NCBI GenBank assembly: GCA_016788425.1
Contig: JAEURQ010000001.1
Span: forward strand, 124,001 to 188,000
Direction: 5' to 3'
Source of the DNA: Chthonomonas sp.
GTDB lineage: Bacteria; Armatimonadota; Fimbriimonadia; Fimbriimonadales; Fimbriimonadaceae
DNA: 64,000 nt
A program made the translations under genes and the position numbers. Positions 24,801 to 33,459 of this stretch are shown here, one piece after another. Within the stretch, counting starts at the first letter, position 1. Every line of letters begins with the position of its first letter. The notes under the pieces are model-generated. The model was not told the DNA's origin. It searched no databases and saw only the letters and a program-made list of their open reading frames with translations.

Positions 24801-26030
24801 ATGAAGTCGATTTCGGGTTCGGGCCGCGCGCCGTGGGTCGCCATTTTGGTGGCCGCGCTGGGATATTTTGTCGATGTCTACGACATCTGGCTGTTCGCCA
24901 GCGTGCGCAAAGCCAGCCTTGCCGGGCTGGGTGTGAGCGAAGCCGACATGAAGCACGTCGGCGAGTTCCTGCAGAACTGGCAGATGGGCGGCTTCATTCT
25001 CGGGGCGATTCTGTTTGGTGTGATCGCCGACAAACGCGGGCGTCTCGCGGTGTTGTTCAGTTCCATCTTGGTCTACAGCATCGCCAACATCGCCAACGGC
25101 TTTGTTCATTCCGTGGACGCCTACGCGTTTTGGCGGTTTATCGCCGGGGTTGGGCTGGCGGGCGAGCTCGGCGCGGGCGTGGCTCTGGTCAGCGAGTTGG
25201 TGGAGAAAAACTCCCGCGGCTGGGCGACCACCTTTGTGGCGACCGTCGGCGTTTTGGGTTCGGTGGCCGCCCCGATTGTCGCTCAATTGGTCGGCGATTG
25301 GCGCGTGAACTATTGGATCGGCGGCGGCATGGGCTTGGCGCTGCTCGCCATGCGGATCGGCGTTTTTGAAAGCGGCATGTTCGACAAAGTGAAAGATCGC
25401 GACGACGTGAAGCGCGGCGACTTTGGCATGCTGTTCCGCAGCGGTGAGCGGTTCCGTCGGTTCCTCGCCACCACGCTGGTCGGCGCGCCGGTGTGGTACT
25501 TCGCGGGGCTTATCATGGTTTTCGGCGACGCGCTGCAAAAGGAACTCGGCATCACCGACCCCTTCGCCGCGCCCAAGGTCATTGCCATCGCGGCCCTGGG
25601 TCTCAGTATCGGCGACGTGCTGTTTGGCGGCCTCAGCCAGCTTATGAAGAGCCGCAAGCGTGCCTTTCTGCTGGCCTTCGCTTGGATGACGCTCGGCGTC
25701 ATCGGCATCTTCACCCTCGCCAAAGATCGCGGCACGTTTTATTGGCTCATGTTCTTTTGCGGGCTCGGCGCCGGCTATTGGGCTGTGTTCGTCACAACCG
25801 CGGGCGAGACCTTTGGCACCAACTGCCGTGGCACGGTGGCCACAACGGCGCCGAGTTTCGTGCGCGGATTGGTCATCCCCATGACCATGGCCCGGCAAGT
25901 GCTGGAGCCCAAGATTGGCTACTTGGGCTCGCTCAAACTCATCGGTGGCGTGGTGCTGGCCCTCGCGCTTTGGGCGCTTTGGGTGCTCCCCGAAACCTAT
26001 GGCCGCGACCTCGATTTTGTCGAAGCTTAG
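24801..26030 (+). CDS. MFS transporter (sugar porter-like)
   Basis: A 409-residue transporter with about twelve hydrophobic helices. It has the family A motif G-x-x-x-D-K-R-G-R between helices 2 and 3 (G-V-I-A-D-K-R-G-R). L-A-G-E-L-G-A-G-V-A-L in helix 4-5 and the final P-E-T-Y-G-R-D-L-D resemble the P-E-T motif of sugar and aromatic-acid porters. The substrate is not readable. The promoter is unclear (only TAGCCC at the leaderless spacing). The gene ends overlapping the stop of serA by four bases. Confidence 0.87.
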   Translation: MKSISGSGRAPWVAILVAALGYFVDVYDIWLFASVRKASLAGLGVSEADMKHVGEFLQNWQMGGFILGAILFGVIADKRGRLAVLFSSILVYSIANIANGFVHSVDAYAFWRFIAGVGLAGELGAGVALVSELVEKNSRGWATTFVATVGVLGSVAAPIVAQLVGDWRVNYWIGGGMGLALLAMRIGVFESGMFDKVKDRDDVKRGDFGMLFRSGERFRRFLATTLVGAPVWYFAGLIMVFGDALQKELGITDPFAAPKVIAIAALGLSIGDVLFGGLSQLMKSRKRAFLLAFAWMTLGVIGIFTLAKDRGTFYWLMFFCGLGAGYWAVFVTTAGETFGTNCRGTVATTAPSFVRGLVIPMTMARQVLEPKIGYLGSLKLIGGVVLALALWALWVLPETYGRDLDFVEA

Positions 26031-27226
26031 ATTGCGGACTGGCTAACGTCGAGCACGTTCACGTTGCTCTTAATCTTGGTGAGCGCATCGCCCGGAATCT
26101 CCTTGTCGATGCCGATTTGTGCGATCGCCGCCTTGGCGCCGCCCAGCACAATATTCTCCATTTCCTGCACGTTCGCGCCGGCATCTTTCAGCACCGTGAG
26201 CACGTGGGCAAGAACGCCGACGCGGTCGAGGTGGCGAACCACCAGCAGGTGCGAGGCGACGCCTTCGGCTTGCACGTTCACGACGTTCGGGGCGACACCG
26301 GTCAGCTTGTACTCGCGCACAATCCGCACCGTTTCGTCGGCCACGGCTTCCTGCGCCTGGTCGGTGCTCGCGCCGATGTGGTGCGTGCAGTAGGTGTTGG
26401 GCAGTGAGCGCACCGAACCGTTGAACTCGCCTTCGCCGCCGCTTGGCTCGTCGTCAAACACGTCCAGACCGGCGGAAATCCGACCCGCGTTGACCGCGCT
26501 TTCGAGCGCGGCTTGGTTGACCGTTTCGCAGCGGCTGGTGTTGATGAACACGCTGCCCGGCTGCATCGCGCCAAAGAATTCCTCGCCGATGAGGCCCTTG
26601 GTCTCCGGCGTGTAGCTCACGTGGACGCTGACAAAATCGCTTTGGCGCGCGAGTTCGAGCAGGGAACTCGCGCGGCCGACGCCGAGGTGAGCCGCGACTT
26701 CCGGCGTCATCCAGCGGCTGAAGGTCAGCACGTTCATGCCAAACGCCTTGGCCCGGACCGCCATTTCCTGACCGATTTTGCCCATGCCGACCAAGCCCAG
26801 CGTGCGGCCGTAAAGGCCCTTCGCCTTGCTAAACTGCTTCTTGTTCCACTTGCCCTCGCGCAGTTCGGCCACGTTGTCGGGGATGTGCCGGTCGCAAGCG
26901 ATCATCAGGCCGAATGCAAGTTCGGCAACCGCCTGCGCGTTTTTGCCCGGGCAGTTGGCGACCATGATGCCGAGTCCGCTTGCGCCGGCCACATCAATGG
27001 TGTTGACGCCCGCGCCAGCCCGAATAATGAGGCCCAGCGTGGAGCCGTCCATCATCTCGGCGGTCACTTTGGTGGAACGGACGACCAGAACTTGTGGCTT
27101 CTCGGCAGCAATCGCCTCGCGCAGCGTATCCCCGGCGAGGTCGGGCATGGACACCACTTCGCAACCGAGGGCCGCGATTCCATCGAGCCCAGACTTCTCA
27201 AACTTGTCGGCAACAAGAACCTTCAT
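26027..27226 (-). CDS. serA: D-3-phosphoglycerate dehydrogenase-like D-hydroxyacid dehydrogenase
   Basis: A 399-residue NAD-dependent dehydrogenase with C-terminal ACT domain. The NAD-binding signature G-L-V-G-M-G-K-I-G-Q-E-M is near residue 145. The conserved Arg (N-T-S-R near 234), Glu (D-D-E-P near 263) and catalytic His (H-H-I-G-A near 288) follow in order. The last 75 residues form an ACT domain for serine feedback. It commits 3-phosphoglycerate to serine synthesis; serB and serC are not in the window. The start is supported by TAAACT six bases upstream. Confidence 0.9.
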   Translation of the reverse strand: MKVLVADKFEKSGLDGIAALGCEVVSMPDLAGDTLREAIAAEKPQVLVVRSTKVTAEMMDGSTLGLIIRAGAGVNTIDVAGASGLGIMVANCPGKNAQAVAELAFGLMIACDRHIPDNVAELREGKWNKKQFSKAKGLYGRTLGLVGMGKIGQEMAVRAKAFGMNVLTFSRWMTPEVAAHLGVGRASSLLELARQSDFVSVHVSYTPETKGLIGEEFFGAMQPGSVFINTSRCETVNQAALESAVNAGRISAGLDVFDDEPSGGEGEFNGSVRSLPNTYCTHHIGASTDQAQEAVADETVRIVREYKLTGVAPNVVNVQAEGVASHLLVVRHLDRVGVLAHVLTVLKDAGANVQEMENIVLGGAKAAIAQIGIDKEIPGDALTKIKSNVNVLDVSQSAI

Positions 27227-27232
27227 GCCGAC

Positions 27233-27238
27233 AGTTTA
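27233..27238 (-). promoter_or_regulatory. -10 element TAAACT for leaderless serA, embedded in ccmB stop
   Basis: TAAACT ends six bases before the serA ATG. Its first three bases are the TAA stop codon of ccmB. Confidence 0.68.
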
Positions 27239-27919
27239 CTTGTCCGCGCCGAGGGAGGAAACGGCGCGGCAGAGCGGCGGCCCCACCGCCACCAGCACGA
27301 GCACGTATCCGGCCAGAGCGCCCACGTTCACCCACGCCGTGCTCGGCAATCCAGCGCCGAACGCATGGCGAAACACCCCTTGCCCGGCGATGGATTGCGG
27401 TAGGAGCAAGGGTATCGCGAGCATCCCCGCGAGCGTCCAGCGCGCGGAGGCGCCCAGCGCAAAACATCCGCAGAGGATAAGGGTCCCCGCGAAGCAAAGG
27501 GTTTCCAGCAATACTCCCAGCAGGAGGAATGCGGCCTGCTCCACCGGACGCCCGCTCATGCCGACGAGGATTGTGGTGATGAGCACCCCGCCGGCGAACT
27601 GCACGAGCGCGGCATAGAGAAACTTGCCCCAGAAAATCTCTTCCGGCTGAAAATGCAGCCGCAAAAAGTCATAGGTGCCCTGGTCGCCCTCGGCAATGAT
27701 CAGCCGCGGCAGCACGCTAACCGCCGAAAAAATGAGCAAGGCGACCAGCATGCCGGCGAGCAGTTCGCGGCCCGGGAACTCGCGGTTGGCGGCGAGCCCA
27801 AGCGCGGTGGCGCAAGCCGAGTTGAGAATCAGCGCCGTCCAAAGGTTGGTCGGCGACCGGAACTCGGTGCGGAATTCCTTCGCGAGCAATCGCCGGACGT
27901 TAATCCAGGACGAGTTCAT
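27236..27919 (-). CDS. ccmB: heme exporter protein B-like ABC permease
   Basis: A 227-residue membrane protein with six hydrophobic helices and the CcmB pattern (K-E-F-R-T-E-F-R-S at the N-terminus, L-P-R-L-I-I-A-E-G-D-Q-G-T-Y-D-F-L-R-L near residue 70). With CcmA it forms the ABC complex that releases heme-loaded CcmE during cytochrome c maturation. It overlaps the end of ccmA by 20 bases. Other ccm genes are absent from the window. The heme-c motif in the 23017 protein shows the cell needs c-type maturation. Confidence 0.9.
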   Translation of the reverse strand: MNSSWINVRRLLAKEFRTEFRSPTNLWTALILNSACATALGLAANREFPGRELLAGMLVALLIFSAVSVLPRLIIAEGDQGTYDFLRLHFQPEEIFWGKFLYAALVQFAGGVLITTILVGMSGRPVEQAAFLLLGVLLETLCFAGTLILCGCFALGASARWTLAGMLAIPLLLPQSIAGQGVFRHAFGAGLPSTAWVNVGALAGYVLVLVAVGPPLCRAVSSLGADK

Positions 27920-28451
27920 GCGTCCCCCAATTCGCGTCCACCTCGGCGTTGGTCGCCAAAATCACGGCCCCGCGGGTCGCCTGCTCCTGCACCAATTGCG
28001 CCAGCGCAGCCTGCCCATGCTCATCGAGGGCGGCCGTTGGCTCATCGAGTAACCAAATGGTGGGTGAATCCGCCAAGCTGAGCGCCAACTTTGCCCGGCC
28101 ACGCATTCCCGTGGAGAACTCCTTCACCTTTTGGTGAAGAGCCTGTTTCAACCCAACGCGCTCAAACAGGTCAAGCGAAGTCATGCCGATCAGGTCGGCA
28201 TGCTCGGCGGGAGTGAGGTCGGGATACAGGGCCAGATCGAGCCCATAGTAGCCGAGACTCTCGCGAGTGACGCTACCGGCCGAAGCGGGTAGCAAGCCAG
28301 AAAGGCAGCGCAGCAACGTGCTTTTGCCCGATCCGTTGTAGCCGCGCACCACCAAAATTTGGCCCGCAACTAGCTCCATGTTGAGGTTGCGAAAAATCCA
28401 GCGATCGCCAAATCGCTTGCCCAAATTTTCCGTCCGCAGGAGAGGCTGCAC
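27900..28451 (-). CDS. ccmA: heme exporter ATP-binding protein
   Basis: A 183-residue ABC ATPase, slightly short for CcmA. Walker A reads G-Y-N-G-S-G-K-S-T near residue 35, the signature F-S-T-G-M-R-G near 107, and Walker B I-W-L-L-D-E-P near 126. The GTG at 28451 is chosen because CATACT ends exactly six bases upstream; the long open frame beyond it is the antisense of cinA. Divergent from cinA with 36 bases between starts. Confidence 0.9.
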   Translation of the reverse strand: MQPLLRTENLGKRFGDRWIFRNLNMELVAGQILVVRGYNGSGKSTLLRCLSGLLPASAGSVTRESLGYYGLDLALYPDLTPAEHADLIGMTSLDLFERVGLKQALHQKVKEFSTGMRGRAKLALSLADSPTIWLLDEPTAALDEHGQAALAQLVQEQATRGAVILATNAEVDANWGTHELVLD

Positions 28452-28457
28452 CGAACT

Positions 28458-28463
28458 AGTATG
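28458..28463 (-). promoter_or_regulatory. -10 element CATACT for leaderless GTG ccmA
   Basis: CATACT on the minus strand ends six bases before the GTG at 28451. Confidence 0.6.
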
Positions 28464-28475
28464 AAGCGAACGCGC

Positions 28476-28481
28476 AATACT
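28476..28481 (+). promoter_or_regulatory. -10 element AATACT for leaderless cinA
   Basis: AATACT ends six bases before the ATG at 28488. It faces the ccmA promoter only 12 bases away. Confidence 0.58.
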
Positions 28482-28487
28482 CAGGGT

Positions 28488-29732
28488 ATGCGCGCCGAGA
28501 TCATTTCTGTCGGAACCGAGATTCTGCTCGGGCAGATTGTCGACACTAATGCGGCGGAACTCGGCGTGATGCTGGCCGAACTGGGCATCGCTCACACCCA
28601 TCGGCAGACCGTCGGCGACAACCGTGAGCGACTCGTTGAGGCCTTGCGACTGGCCCTGAGTCGCTCGGATGTCGTGTTCACCATCGGCGGGCTTGGCCCG
28701 ACGTTGGATGACCTGACCCGCGACGGGATCGCCGATGCGCTCGGCGAAACCATGATCGTGGACGAGGACTCTTTGGCCATCCTGCGGGAGATTTTCGCCT
28801 CGCGTCGGCTGACATGGACCGAGGCTCAGGTCCGTCAGGCGATGCGGCCGCCTTGCGCCGAGGTCATCGCCAATCCCGTCGGCACCGCCCCCGGACTCAT
28901 TTGCCGAAAGGATGGCAAGACCGTCATCGCCATGCCTGGCCCGAAGTTTGAGTTCGTTCCGATGCTGCGCGGTCGCGTGCGCGAGGCACTTCTGGAGCTT
29001 TCTCCGAACGGCGCGGTCAGCCTCAGCCGCACCCTTCGAATCGTGGGCCTGGGCGAGAGCATCGTCGAGAAGAATCTCGGCGAGCTGATGAACTCGGCCA
29101 ACCCGACCGTCGCGCCTTACGCCAAAACCGCCGAGGTTCATCTGCGCGTGACTTCGTTTGGCAACTCGCAGTCCGAAGTTGAGGCTGCAATCAACCCGAT
29201 GGTCAAGAATGTCCGCGCGATCCTCGGCGAGGCCGTGTACGGAGAAGACGAAGAAACTCTTGAGGAGACTGTGATCAACCTTTTGGTTGACAAAGGCGCC
29301 TCGCTTGCGGTTTGCGAGTCTTGTACCGGCGGTCTGCTGGGCAGCCGCCTCACCAGTGTGCCGGGGTCGAGCGCGGCTTTCGCGGGGGGCTTCGTCACCT
29401 ACACCAATGAACTCAAGCATCAGCTCGCTGGAGTGCCTCTGACACTTCTGGAATCCCACGGCGCCGTCAGCGAGGAGTGCGCCCGCGCCATGGCCGAGGG
29501 AACCCGCGAGCGCCTAAAAACCGACTACGCCATCTCAATCACGGGCATCGCCGGGCCGAGCGGCGGCACCGACGCCAAACCGGTCGGCCTCGTTTTTCTG
29601 GCGCTTGCCTCCGCTGAGGGAACGATCGTCCGCGAACTGCGGCTGCGCGGCGCTCGCAACACCGTCCGCGAACGTAGTGCGCATGCCGCCCTAAACCTCG
29701 TGCGCCTCGCGCTTCTCGGCCATGCGAACTGA
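28488..29732 (+). CDS. cinA: CinA-family competence/damage-inducible protein, nicotinamide nucleotide amidohydrolase
   Basis: A 414-residue two-domain protein. The N-terminal MoCF-like domain (I-I-S-V-G-T-E-I-L-L-G-Q-I-V-D-T-N, then T-I-G-G-L-G-P-T-x-D-D) acts as ADP-ribose or nucleotide pyrophosphatase. The C-terminal domain (A-V-C-E-S-C-T-G-G-L-L near residue 285, G-I-A-G-P-S-G-G) is the NMN deamidase PncC. It salvages NMN and detoxifies damaged nucleotides. The ATG at 28488 fits both the leaderless promoter and the usual family N-terminus. It overlaps tsaE by 11 bases. Confidence 0.92.
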   Translation: MRAEIISVGTEILLGQIVDTNAAELGVMLAELGIAHTHRQTVGDNRERLVEALRLALSRSDVVFTIGGLGPTLDDLTRDGIADALGETMIVDEDSLAILREIFASRRLTWTEAQVRQAMRPPCAEVIANPVGTAPGLICRKDGKTVIAMPGPKFEFVPMLRGRVREALLELSPNGAVSLSRTLRIVGLGESIVEKNLGELMNSANPTVAPYAKTAEVHLRVTSFGNSQSEVEAAINPMVKNVRAILGEAVYGEDEETLEETVINLLVDKGASLAVCESCTGGLLGSRLTSVPGSSAAFAGGFVTYTNELKHQLAGVPLTLLESHGAVSEECARAMAEGTRERLKTDYAISITGIAGPSGGTDAKPVGLVFLALASAEGTIVRELRLRGARNTVRERSAHAALNLVRLALLGHAN

Positions 29733-30135
29733 CCTCTTTGGCGCGGAAGCCACGCTCGCGTTCGCCGCGGAGTGGGCCGCCAGGCTACAGGCCGGTGACA
29801 CCGTCGGCTTGGTCGGCGAACTCGGCGCGGGCAAAACCACGTTTGTGCGCGGCGTGTTGCAAGCGCTCGGCGTGGAGCGCTGGATCAAGTCGCCCACGTT
29901 CAACCTCGTGCAGGTGTTCGAGACCACTCCTCCGGTGCTGCACGCCGATCTCTACCGGCTAGGTGCGGGCGGATTCGACGAGATGAACGACTACTTGGGC
30001 ACGCACATTTGCCTGGTGGAATGGCCCGATCGCATGCCCGAATTGCCCTACACCCACGTGTTCAAATTCGACTTTATCGAGGGCGGGCGCACGGTCGAGG
30101 TGACGCTACTCGAGCAGGGTGCCGTTGGCCTCTAG
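29722..30135 (+). CDS. tsaE: tRNA threonylcarbamoyladenosine biosynthesis ATPase TsaE
   Basis: A 137-residue P-loop protein of typical TsaE length. Walker A is G-E-L-G-A-G-K-T-T near residue 33. S-P-T-F-N-L-V and H-A-D-L-Y-R-L are family signatures, followed by L-V-E-W-P-D-R. It supports the TsaBD complex that makes t6A37 in ANN-decoding tRNAs. Coupled to cinA by an 11-base overlap; its 3' end overlaps the converging HD gene by 30 bases. Confidence 0.93.
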   Translation: MRTDLFGAEATLAFAAEWAARLQAGDTVGLVGELGAGKTTFVRGVLQALGVERWIKSPTFNLVQVFETTPPVLHADLYRLGAGGFDEMNDYLGTHICLVEWPDRMPELPYTHVFKFDFIEGGRTVEVTLLEQGAVGL

Positions 30136-30798
30136 CTGGAAACGATAGCCAAAAATCTTGGCCGAGGCGCGGCACATCACCATGCGGCTGAGGAAGATTT
30201 CGAAGTATTCCATCACCGTCGCGAACGACTGATCGATCTCAATCGCGAGGCGTATCGTGCGCTCGTCGCGATCCATGTCCACCCGACTTTTCTTCACCGC
30301 AAAGTTCACGCGGTCGTGAATATCGAACTTAGAAAGGTCGGTTTCCTGCACGCGCGAACAGTGCACGTCGCTCTTGTCGGCGATAATCAGGGCCGCCGAC
30401 ATGCGCGAAATCGGGTTGCCGCTCAGCTCCTCGTGGTTGCCAATCGCGGCGATAATCGGCGTGATCTCGGCGATGTCCATGCCCATTTCGGTGAGCAGGT
30501 GATAGGCCAGATTCGCGCCCGACATGGGGTGACCTTGCCGATTAATCGCGTTCCCGATGTCGTGCAGGTAAGCCGCAATTTGCCCCAGTTCAGCCTCGCG
30601 CCCAATCACGCCGAGGTTCTCCAAGATGTACCGGGTGATAGAACTCACGATGCCCGCATGACGATGTCCGTGCTCGGTGTAACCCATCGCGCGCAGCACC
30701 TCGTTGGCGTCGGTGATCAGCGTTTGCACCTTCCGGTTTTCACGCACCATCGTCAGCGTGATCCGCGCTTGATCCTGATTTTCAATCGGCTGGGCCAT
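30106..30798 (-). CDS. HD-domain phosphohydrolase-like protein
   Basis: A 230-residue metal-dependent phosphohydrolase. The HD core is visible as H-G-H-R-H (about 43-47), Y-L-H-D-I-G-N (about 78), G-H (about 92), N-H-E (about 120) and D-K-S-D (about 141). Such proteins hydrolyse nucleotides or second messengers; the substrate is unknown. The start is set by TATTCT six bases upstream. Only 19 bases separate this start from leuC on the other strand. Confidence 0.85.
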   Translation of the reverse strand: MAQPIENQDQARITLTMVRENRKVQTLITDANEVLRAMGYTEHGHRHAGIVSSITRYILENLGVIGREAELGQIAAYLHDIGNAINRQGHPMSGANLAYHLLTEMGMDIAEITPIIAAIGNHEELSGNPISRMSAALIIADKSDVHCSRVQETDLSKFDIHDRVNFAVKKSRVDMDRDERTIRLAIEIDQSFATVMEYFEIFLSRMVMCRASAKIFGYRFQLEANGTLLE

Positions 30799-30803
30799 GG
30801 GTA

Positions 30804-30812
30804 TAGAATACT
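30804..30812 (+). promoter_or_regulatory. leuC -10 region (TAGAAT or AATACT)
   Basis: TAGAAT at 30804-30809 ends eight bases, and AATACT at 30807-30812 five bases, before the leuC ATG. It overlaps the opposite-facing -10 of the HD gene. Confidence 0.5.
30805..30810 (-). promoter_or_regulatory. -10 element TATTCT for leaderless HD gene 30798
   Basis: TATTCT on the minus strand ends six bases before the ATG at 30798. Confidence 0.62.
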
Positions 30813-30817
30813 AGTTA

Positions 30818-32206
30818 ATGGCAAAGACGCTTTTCGACAAGGTTTGGGATGATCACGTGGTGACGGATCTGCCCGGCGGCGGCACGTTGCTGTACATCGA
30901 CCGCCACCTCGTGCACGAAGTCACCTCGCCGCAAGCTTTCGATGGTCTGCGCGAGCAAGGCCGACCCGTGCGGCGTCGTGACCTGACCTTTGCCACCGTG
31001 GACCACAATGTGCCGACCGACGGCCGCGCCATCGACGAGACAAGCCTAAGCGGCCAGCAACTCGCGGCCCTCAGCCGCAACTGCAAAGAGTTCGGCGTGC
31101 CGCTGTTTGGCTACGGCGACGTGCGGCAAGGCATCGTGCACGTGATCGGGCCCGAGCTTGGCATTACGCTCCCTGGCCTCACGATCGTGTGCGGCGACTC
31201 GCACACCTCGACCCACGGAGCGTTTGGCGCGCTGGCCTTTGGCATTGGCACGACGGAAGTCGAGCACGTACTCGCCACGCAAACTCTGCGCTCGCCGAAG
31301 AAGCCGAAATCGCTCGGCATCCTGGTGGATGGCGAGTTGGGCTTTGGCCTCACCGCCAAGGATTTGATCCTCGCCATCATTCGCAAGCTGGGCGCGGGCG
31401 GCGGAACCGGGTTTGTCGCCGAGTACTTCGGGCCAGCCATTGAGGCGCTCCCCATGAGCGGCCGCATGACGATTTGCAACATGAGCATCGAAATGGGGGC
31501 TCGCGCCGGCATGATCGCGCCCGACCAAACGACGCTCGATTTCGTCGCCGAAGGTGACCGACCGTTTGCGCCTCGCGGCGCGGATTTTGACGCCTTGGCT
31601 GAACGATGCAAGCGCTTGCGCACCGACACCGACGCCACGTTTGACCGCCTGGAAACGCTCGACGTCAGCACCTTGGAACCGCAGGTTTCGTGGGGCACCA
31701 CCCCGGCGATGACCGCCGACGTGAGCGGCCAGATTCCTGAGCCGAAGGACGACGGCGAAATCCGTGCGCAAAAGTACATGGGCCTGACGCCGGGCATGCG
31801 GGTCAACGAGCTGGCGGTGAACACCGTGTTCATCGGCTCGTGCACCAACTCGCGCATCGAGGATCTTCGAGAGGCCGCGGCCGTCGTCCGAGGTCGGCGC
31901 CGCGCCGACGGCGTACGCGCGATGGTTGTTCCGGGCAGCGCGACAGTAAAACGACAAGCTGAAGAGGAAGGACTTGCACAAATCTTCACCGACGCGGGCT
32001 TCGAATGGCACCAAGCGGGCTGCTCCATGTGCCTCGGCATGAACGGCGATATCCTTCGTCCGACCGAGCGATCGGCGAGCACGAGCAACCGACCGTACGA
32101 AGGTCGTCAGGGTCCGGGCTCGCGCACGCACCTGGTGTCGCCGGCTACGGCGGCGGCCACCGCCCTCACCGGCAAGTTCACCGATCCGAGGCAGTTCTTG
32201 AGTTAG
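30818..32206 (+). CDS. leuC: 3-isopropylmalate dehydratase large subunit
   Basis: A 462-residue aconitase-family protein of LeuC length. It opens K-T-L-F-D-K-V-W, has [19 protein letters not shown], and the iron-sulfur cysteines in G-S-C-T-N-S-R (near 346) and G-C-S-M-C-L-G (near 409-412). It isomerises 2- to 3-isopropylmalate in leucine synthesis with a LeuD small subunit. No leuD follows; the next gene is on the other strand. In the usual G-E-R-C-A-S-T-S-N-R region the Cys is replaced by Ser (T-E-R-S-A-S-T). Confidence 0.93.
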   Translation: MAKTLFDKVWDDHVVTDLPGGGTLLYIDRHLVHEVTSPQAFDGLREQGRPVRRRDLTFATVDHNVPTDGRAIDETSLSGQQLAALSRNCKEFGVPLFGYGDVRQGIVHVIGPELGITLPGLTIVCGDSHTSTHGAFGALAFGIGTTEVEHVLATQTLRSPKKPKSLGILVDGELGFGLTAKDLILAIIRKLGAGGGTGFVAEYFGPAIEALPMSGRMTICNMSIEMGARAGMIAPDQTTLDFVAEGDRPFAPRGADFDALAERCKRLRTDTDATFDRLETLDVSTLEPQVSWGTTPAMTADVSGQIPEPKDDGEIRAQKYMGLTPGMRVNELAVNTVFIGSCTNSRIEDLREAAAVVRGRRRADGVRAMVVPGSATVKRQAEEEGLAQIFTDAGFEWHQAGCSMCLGMNGDILRPTERSASTSNRPYEGRQGPGSRTHLVSPATAAATALTGKFTDPRQFLS

Positions 32207-33459
32207 CTTTTCGGCGCGGCCGTGATGGTCGTGCGAATTTCGCCGAACCCGATCTTGAAGCCGTCGCCTTGGGCAAACCCGGTCATGATCAGCGTGTCGC
32301 CATCCTCCAGGAAGGTGCGCTCCTCGCCGGAACTGAGCTTGATCGGGTTCGCTCCGCGCCATGTGAGTTCGAGCATCGAGCCGTAGGAGTTCGGTTCGGT
32401 GCCGCTGATCGTGCCGCTGCCATAAAGGTCGCCGTGCTCCAGCGCCGTGCCGTTGCTGGCCTGGTGGACCAATTGCTGCGCGAAACTCCAGTAGAGATGC
32501 CGCGCATTGCTCAGGCAGATGCGCTCGGGCTCGGCCATTTTGGGCGTCTGCAAAAAGACTTCAAGTTGGATGTCGTAGTGCTGCTTGCCCCGCTGCGCGA
32601 GGTAGTCCAGCGCGGGCGGATCCTGTGTCTCGCCTTGCACGCGGAACGGCTCCAGCGCGTCGAGGGTCACCATCCACGGGCTGATGCTGGTGGCGAAGCT
32701 CTTAGCCAGGAACGGGCCGAGCGGCTGGTATTCCCAGCGTTGCACGTCGCGCGCCGACCAGTCGTTGACCAGCACCATGCCCATCATGAATTCGTCCACT
32801 TGGTCCATCTTGACGGTCTGACCCATGTCCGTGTCGCGCCCGACAAAGAATCCCATTTCGAGCTCAAAATCAAGTTCTCTGGTTGGGCCGTAAGTGGGAT
32901 CGCCTTCGGCTGGTTTGCGCTGACCGCTCGGCCGCGGAACATCCACTCCGCTCACGATAACCGAGCTGGCTCGACCGTTGTAAGCCACCGGCAACCAGCG
33001 ATAGTTTGGCAGCAAGGGCGGCATGTCGGGGCGGAACATTTTGCCGACATTGCTGGCGTGATTGATGCCCGAGTAAAAGTCCACAAATGCCGCGATATGC
33101 ATAGGATGGACAAGGAAAACCTCCTCAATTGGTGCGATGCACATCGTTCGCATTTCGCGGTTGTCGCGGAGTTTCGGGCTGCCCTCGCGGAGCAGATCGA
33201 ACACCTGTTTGCGCAACTCGCTAAGGTCGCTGGGTGAGAACTCGGTGAGGTCCTCCAGCAACGGCATGTCGTCGGCGAGCAACCCTTCCTGCTGCAGCGG
33301 CAGCAGGGCGATCACGTGGTCGCCGAGCCGGACCACCACCGAGGTCTGCTCTTCCTCAAGAAGCGCGACTCCGAACGGCAGGTTTTGAATCGGGAAGTGG
33401 GTGTCTTTGGGGACGGGCAACCAACTCTTTGCCGTCGGGCTAATCAGGAATCGTTTCAC
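32203..33459 (-). CDS. fahA: fumarylacetoacetase
   Basis: A 418-residue FAH. It has an N-terminal SH3-like domain and a C-terminal catalytic domain with metal and substrate motifs D-F-Y-S-G-I-x-H-A (near 127), [12 protein letters not shown] (near 190), N-D-W-S-A-R-D-V-Q (near 232) and G-T-I-S-G (near 345). It cleaves fumarylacetoacetate to fumarate and acetoacetate at the end of tyrosine catabolism. The acetoacetate could feed a CoA-transferase such as the one at 38101. It is coupled by a four-base overlap to the unknown upstream gene. Confidence 0.93.
   Translation of the reverse strand: MKRFLISPTAKSWLPVPKDTHFPIQNLPFGVALLEEEQTSVVVRLGDHVIALLPLQQEGLLADDMPLLEDLTEFSPSDLSELRKQVFDLLREGSPKLRDNREMRTMCIAPIEEVFLVHPMHIAAFVDFYSGINHASNVGKMFRPDMPPLLPNYRWLPVAYNGRASSVIVSGVDVPRPSGQRKPAEGDPTYGPTRELDFELEMGFFVGRDTDMGQTVKMDQVDEFMMGMVLVNDWSARDVQRWEYQPLGPFLAKSFATSISPWMVTLDALEPFRVQGETQDPPALDYLAQRGKQHYDIQLEVFLQTPKMAEPERICLSNARHLYWSFAQQLVHQASNGTALEHGDLYGSGTISGTEPNSYGSMLELTWRGANPIKLSSGEERTFLEDGDTLIMTGFAQGDGFKIGFGEIRTTITAAPKS

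Noticed and set aside
28452-29459. Apparent N-terminal extension of ccmA by about 330 codons
   Set aside because: It is the antisense of cinA; the ABC ATPase begins at the GTG at 28451 with a correctly spaced -10.
30799-30817. Leader peptide or T-box type control of leuC
   Set aside because: There is no room for a leader: only 19 bases separate it from the divergent gene and transcription should start near the ATG.
31046-32362. Long minus-strand open frame (438 codons) opposite leuC
   Set aside because: Antisense shadow of a certain leuC gene.
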